DNA of 64,000 bases from NCBI GenBank assembly GCA_963822615.1, contig CAWGIM010000021.1, positions 1,114,674 to 1,178,673 on the forward strand, given 5' to 3'. A program made the translations under genes and the position numbers. Each line of letters begins with the position of its first letter. Within the stretch, counting starts at the first letter, position 1. The notes beneath the pieces are model-generated. The model made no database searches, was not told the DNA's origin, and saw only the letters and a list, made by a program, of their open reading frames with translations. Positions 35,535 through 44,673 of the stretch are shown here, piece after piece. Origin of the DNA: Trebonia sp963822615. GTDB lineage: Bacteria > Actinomycetota > Actinomycetes > Streptosporangiales > Streptosporangiaceae.

Positions 35535-36311
35535 GTGACTTGGATCGAGCTAGACGGCGCCGTCAACGTACGGGACCTGGGCGGGCTGCCGACCGCCGAC
35601 GGCGGTACCACCGTCGCCGGGCGGCTGCTGCGCTCGGAGAACCTGCAAGAGCTCTCGCCCCGCGACATCACCCGGCTGGTCGACGAGATCGGTGTCACCA
35701 CCGTGGTCGACCTGCGCTCGACCAACGAGGTGACGATCGAGGGCCCCGCGCCGCTGGACGCGCTGCCTCAGGTGCGGCGGGCGCACCACCCGGTGCTGCG
35801 GGAGTTCCTCGACGTGACCGACACCGTTAAGGCGGCGCTGCTGACCGAGGCGGTCGAGGCGGACCGCACCCGCTACCCGGACCACCCGATGACCGGTCAC
35901 TACCTCGGCTACCTGGAGAACCGGCCGGAGGAGGTGACCGGCGCGCTGCGCGCGATCGCGACCGCGCCGGGCGCCGCCATCGTGCACTGCGCGGCGGGCA
36001 AGGACCGGACCGGGGTGGTCTGCGCGCTCGCGCTGACCGTGGCCGGGGTGGAACCGGAGCTGATCGTGGACGACTACATGCTGACCGACGAGAAGCTCGA
36101 GGCGATCATCGAGCGGCTGGCCCGCTCCAAGATGTACTCCGGTGACGTGTCGAGCAGGCCCGTCCGCGCGCACGCGCCGGAAGCGGAGACGATGAAGGCG
36201 TTCCTGGAGCAGCTCGACTCCCGTTACGGCGGCCTTGATGCCTGGCTGGACGGCAACGGGTTCGGCCCGGACGAGGTCGCGCAGCTACGCGCCAAGCTCA
36301 GGCAGCCGTGA
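35535..36311 (+). CDS. Tyrosine-protein phosphatase (PTP, DUF-type Tyr/Ser family)
   Basis: 258 residues. The N-terminal VNVRDLGGLPTADGGTTVAG and LLRSENLQEL, then VVDLRSTNEV, are landmarks of this bacterial PTP family. The catalytic loop HCAAGKDRTGVV (HCx5R) is near residue 152, with nucleophile cysteine and phosphate-binding arginine present. It dephosphorylates phosphotyrosine or phosphoinositides in related proteins. The start is GTG 35535. The stop overlaps the HAD gene start (GTGA), so the two are coupled. Confidence 0.9.
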   Translation: MTWIELDGAVNVRDLGGLPTADGGTTVAGRLLRSENLQELSPRDITRLVDEIGVTTVVDLRSTNEVTIEGPAPLDALPQVRRAHHPVLREFLDVTDTVKAALLTEAVEADRTRYPDHPMTGHYLGYLENRPEEVTGALRAIATAPGAAIVHCAAGKDRTGVVCALALTVAGVEPELIVDDYMLTDEKLEAIIERLARSKMYSGDVSSRPVRAHAPEAETMKAFLEQLDSRYGGLDAWLDGNGFGPDEVAQLRAKLRQP

Positions 36312-36964
36312 CCGCGGCGGTGAAGGCCTGCCTCATCGACGTGTACGACACCATCTTGCAGTCCCACTTCGCCGACCGCATGGCCGTGCTGGTGGAACCG
36401 CTCGGCATCGCGCTCGGGGACTGGCTTACCGAGTGGGACACGCTGCACGAGGAGCGGGACCGCGGCAAGGTGACGGTAGCCGACTCGTTCGCGCGGACGC
36501 TGGCCGCCGTCGGCATCGAGCCCGAGCCCGGCCTGGTCGCCGAGCTGGCCCGGCGTGACGCCGAGCTGTCGCTGACCTCGGTGCAGCTCTGCCCGGACAC
36601 GGTCCCCTTCCTCGGCTGGCTCAGGTCCCGCGGCGTGCTCACCGCCCTGGTGTCCAACTGCGCGGACACCACCCGGCCGATGCTCGGCCGGCTGGGGATC
36701 CTCCCGCTGGTCGACGCGGCGGTGCTGTCGTGCGAGGTCGGCTCGATCAAGCCGTACCCGGAGATCTACGTCACCGCGCTCGAGGAGCTTGGCGTGGCGG
36801 CGGTCGACGCGCTGTTCATCGACGACCAGCCGACGTTCTGCGTCGGGGCGGAGGCGGTCGGGGTACGGCCGGTGCAGATCGCCCGCCGCCCGGCCAACGG
36901 CTACGACTCCCGGTGGAGTTTTCCGGTCGTTCACTCACTGGACGAGGTCCGGTCACTGGTATGA
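36308..36964 (+). CDS. HAD-superfamily hydrolase
   Basis: 218 residues. Motif I is ACLIDVYDTIL (nucleophile aspartate and the second aspartate, where most members have DxDxT), motif II is ALVSNCAD, motif III is around GSIKPYPEIYVTAL and motif IV is DALFIDDQPTFC. This is a phosphatase or dehalogenase-type HAD with a helical cap at residues 20-90. GTG 36308 overlaps the phosphatase stop. The substrate is unknown. Confidence 0.87.
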   Translation: MTAAVKACLIDVYDTILQSHFADRMAVLVEPLGIALGDWLTEWDTLHEERDRGKVTVADSFARTLAAVGIEPEPGLVAELARRDAELSLTSVQLCPDTVPFLGWLRSRGVLTALVSNCADTTRPMLGRLGILPLVDAAVLSCEVGSIKPYPEIYVTALEELGVAAVDALFIDDQPTFCVGAEAVGVRPVQIARRPANGYDSRWSFPVVHSLDEVRSLV

Positions 36965-37038
36965 ACCATTGATTTTGGCCGAGTGCGTTACAAATTGCAG
37001 TACTTAACGGTCTGCGGGGGCTGGGAGAAGGGCTAGCC

Positions 37039-39084
37039 ATGGCTCCGGGCGCGCCGGCGTTTAACCCGGCGCTCAGGCTGCCCGCGGACCGCCCGGCGGC
37101 TGGACGGCGCAGCGCACTGGTCATCTCGGCCGCTGCCTACGGCGACACCCAGCTCGCCTGGCTCCGCCCGCCGGTCAGCGGGGCCGCCGACCTTACCGCC
37201 GCGCTTGGTGACTCGCAGGCGGGCGGTTTCGCGGTGCAGGCCCTCGGCAACGGCACCGGGACGGAGACCCGGCTGGCGATCTCGCGGTTCCTGGCCGGGC
37301 GGGCGCCGGACGAGACGGTCCTGCTCTACCTCGCCTGCCACGCGATCAGGGACCACGCGCGGCTCTACTTCGCGGCGACCGATACCTGGCTGAGTTACCC
37401 CCAGCGCAGCGCCGTGCCCGCGGACGCGGTCCTCGACGAGCTCGACCGCTGCCCGGCCAGGAACCGGCTGCTGATCCTGGACTGCTGCTTCATCGGCGGC
37501 TTCGCCGAGGACCGGGGCGAGCTTGACCTCCGGGCCGAGCTGGCGCTCGACGGCCGCGGCGTCGCCGTGCTGGCCGGGTCCCGGTTCCGTGAGTACTCCT
37601 ACGAGGGCCGGCCAACCCGTCCGGAGCTGCCCCGCTCGCTGTTCACCGAGGGGCTGGCGGCCGGCCTGGCCAGCGGCGCCGCCGACGAGAACGGTGACGG
37701 GCAGGTGTCGGTGGCCGAGGCCTACGGATTCGCCTACCGCTACGTCAGCCGGTACACGGCGCTGCAGGTGCCGCAGTACTACCTGGAACCAGGCCAGGGC
37801 GAGCTGGTGCTGTCCCGTGCCGCCAGCGTGTCCGGCCCCCGGCCGGACGGGCAGGACCACCCGCCGGCCCACCCGGCCGCGGCCGGGCGCACCCGGCTGT
37901 CCGGGCCCGGCCAGGACGGCGAAACGGACCCGGTGCCGGCCGGCTTCGCCGCCGTGGACCCCCGCCCGCTTCAGGCGGCCGCCCGCCGCACGGGCCACGA
38001 CACCCCCGCCCGCCATGCGGGCCACGACACCCCCGCCCGCCACGCGGGCCATGGCGCCGCCGCCCGCCAGCCCGGCCATGGCGGCCCCGCTGGCCGAGAC
38101 GGTACTGCCCGCCGCCCGGACCGGGTCGGCGCGCACGAGTCCGGCTCCGTCCGGGTGGCCGACGTCCCGGCCGCGGTGGCACCCGCCGCCCCGCCCGCCG
38201 GGTCGCGGGACGGGGCGCCGGCCGGGATCGTGGTCGAGCAGGACAAGGACAACGCCTACTGCGTGGCGTTCAGCCCGGACGGGCTGCTGCTTGCCTCGGG
38301 CGGCTGGAGCCGGCCGGTGCGGCTGCGCGACGCGGCCACCGGCAGCCTGGTCCGCGAGCTTAAGTCGGCCGACTCCGCCTACGACGTGGCGTTCAGCCCG
38401 GACGGCACCGCACTCGCCTCGGGCGGCCGGGACGGCGCCGTGGGCCTGCACGACCTGTCCGGCAAGCGGGCTAAGGTGCGCAGGCAGACTGGCTCCCCGG
38501 TCCGCGCGCTGACGTTCAGCGCCGACGGCGGGGTGCTGATATCGGGGCACGAGGACGGTGTCCTGCGGCTCTGGGACCTGCCGTCACTCAGCCGCCGGCT
38601 CGAGTTGTCAGCCGCGGGCGAGACCGTCTACGGCGCCGCCTGCAGCCTGGACGGCCGGCTCATCGCCGCCGCCTGCGCCGACGGAGCGGTCCGGCTGTGG
38701 CGGGCGTCCGCGCTGGACGACCCGCCGGTCATGCTCCCCACCCACACCGGCTGGGCCACCGGGGTGGCGTTCAGCCCGGACGGACGGCAGCTAGCCTCGT
38801 CCGGCGCCGACGGACTGGTCTACCTGCACGACCCGCTCACCCTGGAGCACACCGCGGTGCTGCGGGCGGGCGACGGCATCGTCAACGCCATCGCGGTCAG
38901 CCCGGACGGCTCCTACCTGGCCGCCGCCAGGGAAACCGGAGCGGTGACGGTCTGGGAGATGGCGACCTCCCGCTGCGCGACCCTGCCCGGCCACGCCGGG
39001 CACGCCAACGACGTGGCGTTCAGCCCGGACGGCCACCTGCTCGCCTCGGCCGGCAAGGACGGCAGCGTCCGCCTCTGGCGGTAA
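37039..39084 (+). CDS. Caspase-like (C14) protease fused to seven WD40 repeats
   Basis: 681 residues. Residues 25-240 are a caspase-fold domain: RSALVISAAAYGD opens the first strand, the catalytic histidine is H101 in LLYLACHAIRDH, and the nucleophile is in LLILDCCFIGGF (C149/C150). A disordered linker, about 265-390, contains GHDTPARHA repeats. The C-terminal half is a WD40 propeller of seven blades with repeated VAFSPDG and LASGG-type motifs, ending SVRLWR. No signal peptide or membrane segment, so a cytoplasmic sensor-effector: WD40 as the sensing or scaffold part and the protease as output. ATG 37039 follows GAGAAGG. It stands alone between a HAD gene and hemY; its target is unknown. Confidence 0.9.
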   Translation: MAPGAPAFNPALRLPADRPAAGRRSALVISAAAYGDTQLAWLRPPVSGAADLTAALGDSQAGGFAVQALGNGTGTETRLAISRFLAGRAPDETVLLYLACHAIRDHARLYFAATDTWLSYPQRSAVPADAVLDELDRCPARNRLLILDCCFIGGFAEDRGELDLRAELALDGRGVAVLAGSRFREYSYEGRPTRPELPRSLFTEGLAAGLASGAADENGDGQVSVAEAYGFAYRYVSRYTALQVPQYYLEPGQGELVLSRAASVSGPRPDGQDHPPAHPAAAGRTRLSGPGQDGETDPVPAGFAAVDPRPLQAAARRTGHDTPARHAGHDTPARHAGHGAAARQPGHGGPAGRDGTARRPDRVGAHESGSVRVADVPAAVAPAAPPAGSRDGAPAGIVVEQDKDNAYCVAFSPDGLLLASGGWSRPVRLRDAATGSLVRELKSADSAYDVAFSPDGTALASGGRDGAVGLHDLSGKRAKVRRQTGSPVRALTFSADGGVLISGHEDGVLRLWDLPSLSRRLELSAAGETVYGAACSLDGRLIAAACADGAVRLWRASALDDPPVMLPTHTGWATGVAFSPDGRQLASSGADGLVYLHDPLTLEHTAVLRAGDGIVNAIAVSPDGSYLAAARETGAVTVWEMATSRCATLPGHAGHANDVAFSPDGHLLASAGKDGSVRLWR

Positions 39085-39134
39085 CCCGCCCCGGCTGGCC
39101 CGGGCAGGGGCCCGCCCGTGGCAGGCTTGGTGGC

Positions 39135-40565
39135 ATGTCGACTGGGACCACCCCGCACGTAGTCATCGTTGGCGGCGGCATCGCCGGGCTCGCCGCGGCC
39201 TTTTACCTCCGGGACCAGCCGGTCCGGGTGACCGTGCTCGAGGGGGCGCCGCGCCTGGGCGGCAAGCTGTCCGCCTCTGACGTCGCCGGGGTGGCGATGG
39301 ACGAGGGGGCCGAGGCGCTGCTCGCCCGGCGGCCGGAGGGCATCGAGCTGCTGACGGCGGCGGGCCTGGGCGCCGACCTGGTGCCCGCGGGCGTCACCGC
39401 GTCCGCCATCTACACCCGGGGCGCGATGCGGTCGCTGCCGCGCAGGCAGTTCATGGGAGTGCCGTCCGACCCGGACGAGCTGGCCGCGACCGGGGTCGTC
39501 TCCCCGGACGGGGTGACCCGGGCGCGGCACGAGACCGTCCCCGGCGCGCCCGCCGGCGACGTGTCGGTCACCGAGTACATCGGCTCGCGGCTCGGCCCGG
39601 AGGTCGTCGACCGGCTGGTCGACCCGCTGCTCGGCGGCGTGTACGCGGGCCGTTCTGAGGACCTGTCGTTCGCCGCGACCCTCGCGCCGCTGGCCGCCGC
39701 GACGCGCGTTCAGCCAACCCTGAGCGCGGCGGTGACGTCACTGCTGCCGCCCCCGCCCGCCCCGTCAGCTAGCACCGCCCCCGGCACTGAGCCGCCCAGG
39801 CCCGCCCCGGTCTTCGTCACCCTCACCACCGGGCTCGGCGCGGTTCCGGAAGCGGTGGCCAAGGCGTCGGGCGCGGACGTGCGGGTCAGCGCGATGGTCC
39901 GCGGGCTGCGGCGCACCGCAACCGGCTGGCGGCTCACCCTCGGCTCGGCCGCCGACCCGGAGTACCTGGACGCCGACGCGGTGATCATCGCCGTCCCGGC
40001 CGCGCCCGCCGCCCGGCTGCTGACCGAAGCGGTGCCCGCCGCCGCCACCGAGCTCGCGCAGATCCCGTACGCGTCGATGGCCATCGTCACCCTCGCGTTC
40101 CCGGCCGGCGACTTCCCCGAGCAGCGGCGCAGCGGCTACCTGGTCCCCGCGGTCGACGGCCGGGCGGTCAAGGCGGCCACGTTCTCCACCGTCAAGTGGC
40201 CGCACCTGGCCGCCCAGGCCCCGGTGCAGGTAGTCCGCTGCTCCCTGGGGCGCAGCGGCGACGTGGCGGTGCTGCAACGAGACGACAAGGACCTGGCCGC
40301 CCTCGCCGCCGCCGATCTGGCCGGGGCCACCGGCCTCACCGCCGCCCCGGTCGCGTCCCGGGTGACCCGCTGGGGCGGCGGCCTGCCGCAGTACAACGTG
40401 GGCCACCTGGACCGCGTCGCCCGCATCCGGGCAGCCGTGGCCGGCCAGCCCGGCCTGGCCGTGGCCGGCGCCGCCTACGACGGCATCGGCATCCCCGCCT
40501 GCATCGCCACCGCCAAGTCGGCCGTCGCGCAGATCCTCGCGGGGCTGACCCCGCAGCCCCGCTAG
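39135..40565 (+). CDS. hemY: HemY-type oxidase (coproporphyrinogen III oxidase CgoX / protoporphyrinogen oxidase)
   Basis: 476 residues. The FAD motif VVIVGGGIAGLAAAFYL begins at residue 9, then VLEGAPRLGGKL, MDEGAEALLARRP and, in the C-terminal part, WGGGLPQYNVGHLDRV with GIGIPACIATAK. HemQ lies downstream, so the substrate is probably coproporphyrinogen III rather than protoporphyrinogen IX. ATG 39135 fits the family start. Confidence 0.93.
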   Translation: MSTGTTPHVVIVGGGIAGLAAAFYLRDQPVRVTVLEGAPRLGGKLSASDVAGVAMDEGAEALLARRPEGIELLTAAGLGADLVPAGVTASAIYTRGAMRSLPRRQFMGVPSDPDELAATGVVSPDGVTRARHETVPGAPAGDVSVTEYIGSRLGPEVVDRLVDPLLGGVYAGRSEDLSFAATLAPLAAATRVQPTLSAAVTSLLPPPPAPSASTAPGTEPPRPAPVFVTLTTGLGAVPEAVAKASGADVRVSAMVRGLRRTATGWRLTLGSAADPEYLDADAVIIAVPAAPAARLLTEAVPAAATELAQIPYASMAIVTLAFPAGDFPEQRRSGYLVPAVDGRAVKAATFSTVKWPHLAAQAPVQVVRCSLGRSGDVAVLQRDDKDLAALAAADLAGATGLTAAPVASRVTRWGGGLPQYNVGHLDRVARIRAAVAGQPGLAVAGAAYDGIGIPACIATAKSAVAQILAGLTPQPR

Positions 40566-40746
40566 CCAGTCAGCGCGGCGGCCCGAGCGCGAGGCACCGT
40601 GACACCGCGCCACCCCGAATGCTGATAACAGCAAGAGGCGCGGAGCGCGACCCGGACGGCTCCGAGCCCGCGCGGGGCACAGGGGAAGTCCCCAGCCGGA
40701 CGGGCGGAGCCACGCACCCGTTCGGTATGTCACTAAGCTTTGGTTT

Positions 40747-41463
40747 ATGACGGAGACGGCAGCGGATAAAGACGACAAGCAGCGGCCGCGGGCGCGCGAC
40801 CTGAACGACCTGATCCGGTACACCATGTGGGCGGTGTTCACGGTGACCGACCGGGACTTCCCCCGCGAGGAGGCCGCCGCCGAGCTTGACGCGCTCATCG
40901 AGCAGGCTAACGGCAAGGGCATCGTCACCCGGGGCTGCTACGACCTGCAGGGGATGCGGGCGGACGCTGACTTCATGCTCTGGTGGGTCGCGCCGACCTC
41001 GGATGAGCTGCAGGAGATGTACGTCAACTTCCGGCGGACCAAGCTCGGCTACGCGGCCGAGCCGGTCTGGTCCGCGATGGCGCTGCACCGCCCGGCCGAG
41101 TTCAACAAGAGCCATGTCCCGGCGTTCCTGGCCGGGGAGGCGCCCAAGGACTACGTCTGCGTCTACCCGTTCGTCCGCTCACTCGAGTGGTACCTGCTCG
41201 ATGACGCCGAGCGCAGGAAGATGCTGGCCGAGCACGGCATGATGGCGCGTGAGTACCCCGACGTGCGGGCCAACACGGTCAGCAGCTTCGCGCTGAACGA
41301 CTACGAGTGGATGCTCGCGTTCGAGGCCGACGAGCTGTACCGGATCGTCGACCTGATGCGTCACCTGCGCGGGGCCGAGGCCCGGCGGCACACCCGGGTG
41401 GAGATCCCGTTCTACACCGGCCGCCGCAAGGCCGCCGCCGAGCTGGTCGCCTCGCTCGCCTGA
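40747..41463 (+). CDS. hemQ: Coproheme decarboxylase HemQ (chlorite-dismutase family)
   Basis: 238 residues: LNDLIRYTMWAVFTVTDRDF, RADADFMLWWVAPTSDELQ, the AEFNKSHVPAFL segment, and EYPDVRANTVSSFALNDYEW leading to the haem-binding half. It uses hydrogen peroxide to turn coproheme into haem b, the last step of the coproporphyrin-dependent route of Gram-positive bacteria. The 181-base gap before it (40566-40746) contains no gene. With hemE and hemY this defines the haem route of the organism; the ferrochelatase is not in the window. Confidence 0.94.
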   Translation: MTETAADKDDKQRPRARDLNDLIRYTMWAVFTVTDRDFPREEAAAELDALIEQANGKGIVTRGCYDLQGMRADADFMLWWVAPTSDELQEMYVNFRRTKLGYAAEPVWSAMALHRPAEFNKSHVPAFLAGEAPKDYVCVYPFVRSLEWYLLDDAERRKMLAEHGMMAREYPDVRANTVSSFALNDYEWMLAFEADELYRIVDLMRHLRGAEARRHTRVEIPFYTGRRKAAAELVASLA

Positions 41464-41553
41464 GGCGCCCAGGCCCGGCTGACGCAGCCGCCAGGCCGGG
41501 CTAAGCCGCGCCCAGGCCCCCGGGCCGGGCGCGGCCTCGCCGCCCGCGCCGGG

Positions 41554-42540
41554 TCAGCCGCCGGTGGCCGGCCGCTGGCGGCGGCGGATCACCCGGCGTC
41601 GGCCCGCCCAGCCGAGCCCGCCCAGCACCAGCAGCGTCAGCAGGAACGGGGCCGCCGCGCCCAGGGCGGTCAGCAGCCAGCTCACCGTCAGCCGGAACGC
41701 GTGCCAGCCGTGAGACAGCCCGCCCGCCAGCCCCGGCGGCGGGCTGGCCTTGGCCGGCGGGACCACCGCCGTCGGCCCGACCAGGGTGAGCGTCAGCGTC
41801 GCGTACGAGGTCTCCTTGTCGAGCGCGCTCTGCTGCGCCAGCATCGCCTCCAGGTCCGCTTCCTGGGCGTTGATCTCGTTCTGCACCGACAGCAGCGCGC
41901 TGACGTTGCCGGCCTGCCTCAGCAGCGCGCGCAGCTGGGTGATCGCCGCCTGGTCAGAGGCGACGCGGCTGCTGGTGTCGGCGACCTGCTGGGTGACGTC
42001 CTGCGCCTGCTGGGCCAGCGACAGCTGGGTGCCCAGGTTGCCCGCCGACAGCGAGGCCAGGGTCGCCCGGTACGCGTCGACCGGGATCTTGAATGTCAGC
42101 GTCGCGCGGGCCTGGCTTGGCTTTCCCTGCCCGCCGGTCGCGTTCTCGCCGGAGACGTAGCCGCCCGCCGCGGTGACAATCGACGTCGCCCGCGTCACCG
42201 CCCCGTTGACGCTGGCCGCGCGCACGCTGAGCTGCGCGGTGTAGATGAGCTGCTGGCCACTGGCCGCCAGCTTGCCGCTGTCCTTGGCGGACGCGCTTGA
42301 GCCGGTGCTTGACGAGCCGCCCGCCGCGGGCGCGGCGGCGGGCGCGGCGAATCCGCTGACGCCGGTCCCGCCTGCCTCGGAGCCCCCGGCCGCGGAAGAC
42401 GCCGCCGCGGCCGGCGCCGAGGCGGACCCGCTGGACGCCGCCGCCGAGCAGCCGGCCGCTGTCACGGCGCTGATAACTAGCACTCCCGCGATCGCCGCCA
42501 GGCGCGGGCGGACGGCGGGTACGGCACGTTTGGTATGCAT
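41554..42540 (-). CDS. DUF4349 lipoprotein
   Basis: 328 residues from ATG 42540. The signal segment RLAAIAGVLVISAVTAAGCS has lipobox TAAGC, so the protein is lipidated and exported. After a Ser/Ala/Gly linker comes DUF4349: LIYTAQLSVRAASVNGAV, GGYVSGENATGG, a coiled-coil stretch NEINAQEADLEAMLAQQSAL, and a C-terminal membrane helix (LLTALGAAAPFLLTLLVLG). Function unknown; the family is anchored in the envelope. An ATG further upstream at 42615 would hide the signal peptide and is not favoured. Confidence 0.88.
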   Translation of the reverse strand: MHTKRAVPAVRPRLAAIAGVLVISAVTAAGCSAAASSGSASAPAAAASSAAGGSEAGGTGVSGFAAPAAAPAAGGSSSTGSSASAKDSGKLAASGQQLIYTAQLSVRAASVNGAVTRATSIVTAAGGYVSGENATGGQGKPSQARATLTFKIPVDAYRATLASLSAGNLGTQLSLAQQAQDVTQQVADTSSRVASDQAAITQLRALLRQAGNVSALLSVQNEINAQEADLEAMLAQQSALDKETSYATLTLTLVGPTAVVPPAKASPPPGLAGGLSHGWHAFRLTVSWLLTALGAAAPFLLTLLVLGGLGWAGRRRVIRRRQRPATGG

Positions 42541-42677
42541 GCCACTTGGACGGGGCCGCCGGGCGAGCCGGTTGCGTGGCCAGGTCACGATTTGGTCGAG
42601 GCCGGCCGACAGCACGTCCCCGGTCAGGGCCCGCGCCGGCGGCGCGGCCGCGCCGCCGGATGCGCGAGACTTGAACC

Positions 42678-43106
42678 ATGCCCGACGATCTGCGCGTGAA
42701 CAGCTGGCTGGTGATCCCGGCGGGCGAGCTGCGGATGCGCTTCTCCCGGTCGTCGGGGCCGGGCGGCCAGTCGGTGAACACCACCGACAGCCGGGTGGAG
42801 CTTTCCTTCGACATCGCGCGGTCGCCGTCGCTGCCCGAGCGGGAGAAGCAGCGGGCCCTGGCCCGGCTGGCCGCCCGGCTGGCCGACGGGGTGCTCACCG
42901 TCGCGGCCGAGAACGAGCGCAGCCAGTTGCTCAACCGCGACGCGGCCCGGGCCCGGCTGGCCGCGCTGCTGCGGCAGGCGATCGCGCCGCCACCACCGCC
43001 GCGGGTGCCGACCAAGCCGACCCGGGGCGCCCGGGAGCGGCGGCTGGCCGACAAGCGGCGCCGCGCCCAGACCAAGCGCGACCGCCGCCCCGACGCCGGC
43101 GACTAG
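42678..43106 (+). CDS. arfB: Peptidyl-tRNA hydrolase ArfB-like, RF-1 domain
   Basis: 142 residues. The GGQ motif (SGPGGQSVN, residues 27-33) is the catalytic loop that hydrolyses peptidyl-tRNA, and a basic C-terminal tail (ARERRLADKRRRAQTKRDRR) would enter the mRNA channel of stalled ribosomes. Both parts are typical of ArfB/YaeJ rescue factors. A -10-like GAGACT sits six bases before the ATG, suggesting a leaderless transcript. Confidence 0.92.
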   Translation: MPDDLRVNSWLVIPAGELRMRFSRSSGPGGQSVNTTDSRVELSFDIARSPSLPEREKQRALARLAARLADGVLTVAAENERSQLLNRDAARARLAALLRQAIAPPPPPRVPTKPTRGARERRLADKRRRAQTKRDRRPDAGD

Positions 43107-43146
43107 GAGAAGACCTTCACGCCAGGTCGTCGCGCGCCAGACAGCA

Positions 43147-43184
43147 AAGCGGCCGCCCGCCAGTAGTCTGGCGGGCGGCCGCTT
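43147..43184. terminator. Bidirectional terminator hairpin between arfB and msrB
   Basis: AAGCGGCCGCCCGCCAG (43147-43163) pairs perfectly over 17 bases with 43168-43184 across a TAGT loop. It stands between two converging genes, so it can end both transcripts. T-rich flanks are short, which is normal in high-GC actinobacteria. Confidence 0.93.
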
Positions 43185-43201
43185 AACCGATGCCCTTGAC
43201 C

Positions 43202-43633
43202 TCAGCCCTTAGCCTGGCCCGGCTCGGCCGGCTCCAGCGTCAGCGAGATCGAGTTGATGCACCAGCGCTCGTCGGTCGGAGTGCCGTAGCCCTCGCCGGT
43301 GAACACGTGCCCCAGGTGCGAGTCGCACGCCGCGCAGCGCGCCTCGACCCGGAGCATCCCGTGCGCCCGGTCCTCCACCAGCGTCACCGCGTCGTCCTCG
43401 GTCGGCTGGTAGAACGACGGCCAGCCGCAGTGCGACTCGAACTTGGCGTCAGAGCGGAACAGCTCCGCGCCGCAGGCCCGGCAGCGGTACACCCCGGTGG
43501 TCTTGGTGTCCGTGTACTCACCGGTGAACGCCCGCTCGGTGGCCGCCTCCCGCAGCACCGCATACTCGGCCGGGCTCAGCTGCTCGCGCCACTCCGCCTC
43601 GGTCCGCTCCACCTTCTCCATGTCCTGCCCCAT
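43202..43633 (-). CDS. msrB: Peptide-methionine (R)-S-oxide reductase
   Basis: 143 residues. Two zinc-binding CxxC pairs (CRACG and CAACD), HCGWPSFYQP, LGHVFTGEGYGTPTDERW and the catalytic cysteine in RWCINSISL. It repairs methionine-R-sulfoxide in proteins after oxidative damage. It is a single gene ending at the shared terminator hairpin. Confidence 0.95.
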   Translation of the reverse strand: MGQDMEKVERTEAEWREQLSPAEYAVLREAATERAFTGEYTDTKTTGVYRCRACGAELFRSDAKFESHCGWPSFYQPTEDDAVTLVEDRAHGMLRVEARCAACDSHLGHVFTGEGYGTPTDERWCINSISLTLEPAEPGQAKG

Positions 43634-43696
43634 CCATCGGTACCAGTAGGGGTTCGCGCGGGAACGGCGCGACGGCGCCTGCGCGCCGCCGCGGCC

Positions 43697-44617
43697 TTAC
43701 ATCCGCGCGTCTGGTGCCAGCGCCTCCATGATCTCGCAGGCGCGCAGCACCGCCTTGCCCTCGTCGGCGGCCGGGTTACCGACCGCCGGGTCGAAGTTCA
43801 CGTCATAGAACACCTCGGTGACACCGCAGCTTCCCAGCCACCGGACATCTTCCCGGATCTGCTCGTACGAGCCGGAAAGCAGCCGCCGCTGCCCCGTCTC
43901 GGCTGACACCGACCGCTCGTCCGGCCGGACCACGCCGCGGCACACGATGCGGGCCGGGCCGCGCCCGGCCGCCCCCGCGGCCGCCTGCACCACCGCGGCC
44001 GACTCGGCGATGCGGGACAGGTCGGCGCTTGACGCGGTGACCCAGCCGTCGCCGACCCGCCCGGCCCGCTCCATCGCCGCCCGCGACATGCCGCCGATCA
44101 GCACCGGGGGTCCCGGCCGCTGTACCGGCCGGGGGTCCTGCCGCCCGGCCGGGACGGAGAAGAACGTCCCCGTGTACCCGGCCGAGCCGGTCCACAGCGC
44201 CCGCAGCGCGGCGACGTACTCGTCCGCCCGCGCCCCCCGGTGCTCCATCGACGCGCCCGAGCCGGTGAACTCCTCGGCCAGCCAGCCGGAGCCGATGCCG
44301 AGGTCAAGGCGCCCGCCGGAGAGCACGTCGACCGTTGCCGCCTGCTTCGCCAACAACAAGGGGGAGAGGAACGGGTGGTTGATGACTGCCACCCCGAGCC
44401 TGATCGTCGAGGTCGCGGCGGCCAGGTAGCCGAGGGAAACCAGCGGGTCGAGCACCGACTGGTACGCCGGAGCCAGCTTCGCCCCGGCCGGCGCGAGCAG
44501 GCGCTGGAACGTCCACAGCGACCGGTACCCGAGCCGCTCTGCCCGCCGTCCCAGTTCCGCCAGGTTCCGCGGCGTCGCCCAGGAGCCAGCGACGGCCGCA
44601 CCGAATCCGATGTCCAT
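43697..44617 (-). CDS. LLM-class oxidoreductase, probably F420-dependent
   Basis: 306 residues: MDIGFGAAVAGSWATPRNL, RRAERLGYRSLWTFQRLL, IRLGVAVINHPFLSPLLLAK, then SGGRLDLGIGSGWLAEEF and VLIGGMSRAAMERAGRVGDG. This is the usual order of F420-linked luciferase-like enzymes in actinobacteria. It is unrelated in sequence detail to the four LLM proteins of the left-hand cluster and stands alone. TAGGGT six bases before the ATG suggests leaderless translation. Confidence 0.87.
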   Translation of the reverse strand: MDIGFGAAVAGSWATPRNLAELGRRAERLGYRSLWTFQRLLAPAGAKLAPAYQSVLDPLVSLGYLAAATSTIRLGVAVINHPFLSPLLLAKQAATVDVLSGGRLDLGIGSGWLAEEFTGSGASMEHRGARADEYVAALRALWTGSAGYTGTFFSVPAGRQDPRPVQRPGPPVLIGGMSRAAMERAGRVGDGWVTASSADLSRIAESAAVVQAAAGAAGRGPARIVCRGVVRPDERSVSAETGQRRLLSGSYEQIREDVRWLGSCGVTEVFYDVNFDPAVGNPAADEGKAVLRACEIMEALAPDARM

Positions 44618-44673
44618 CGATCCACCCTATTCCCCCGTTAGGCCGGGCCCTCCCCGGGGAAGATCGTTTTCCC

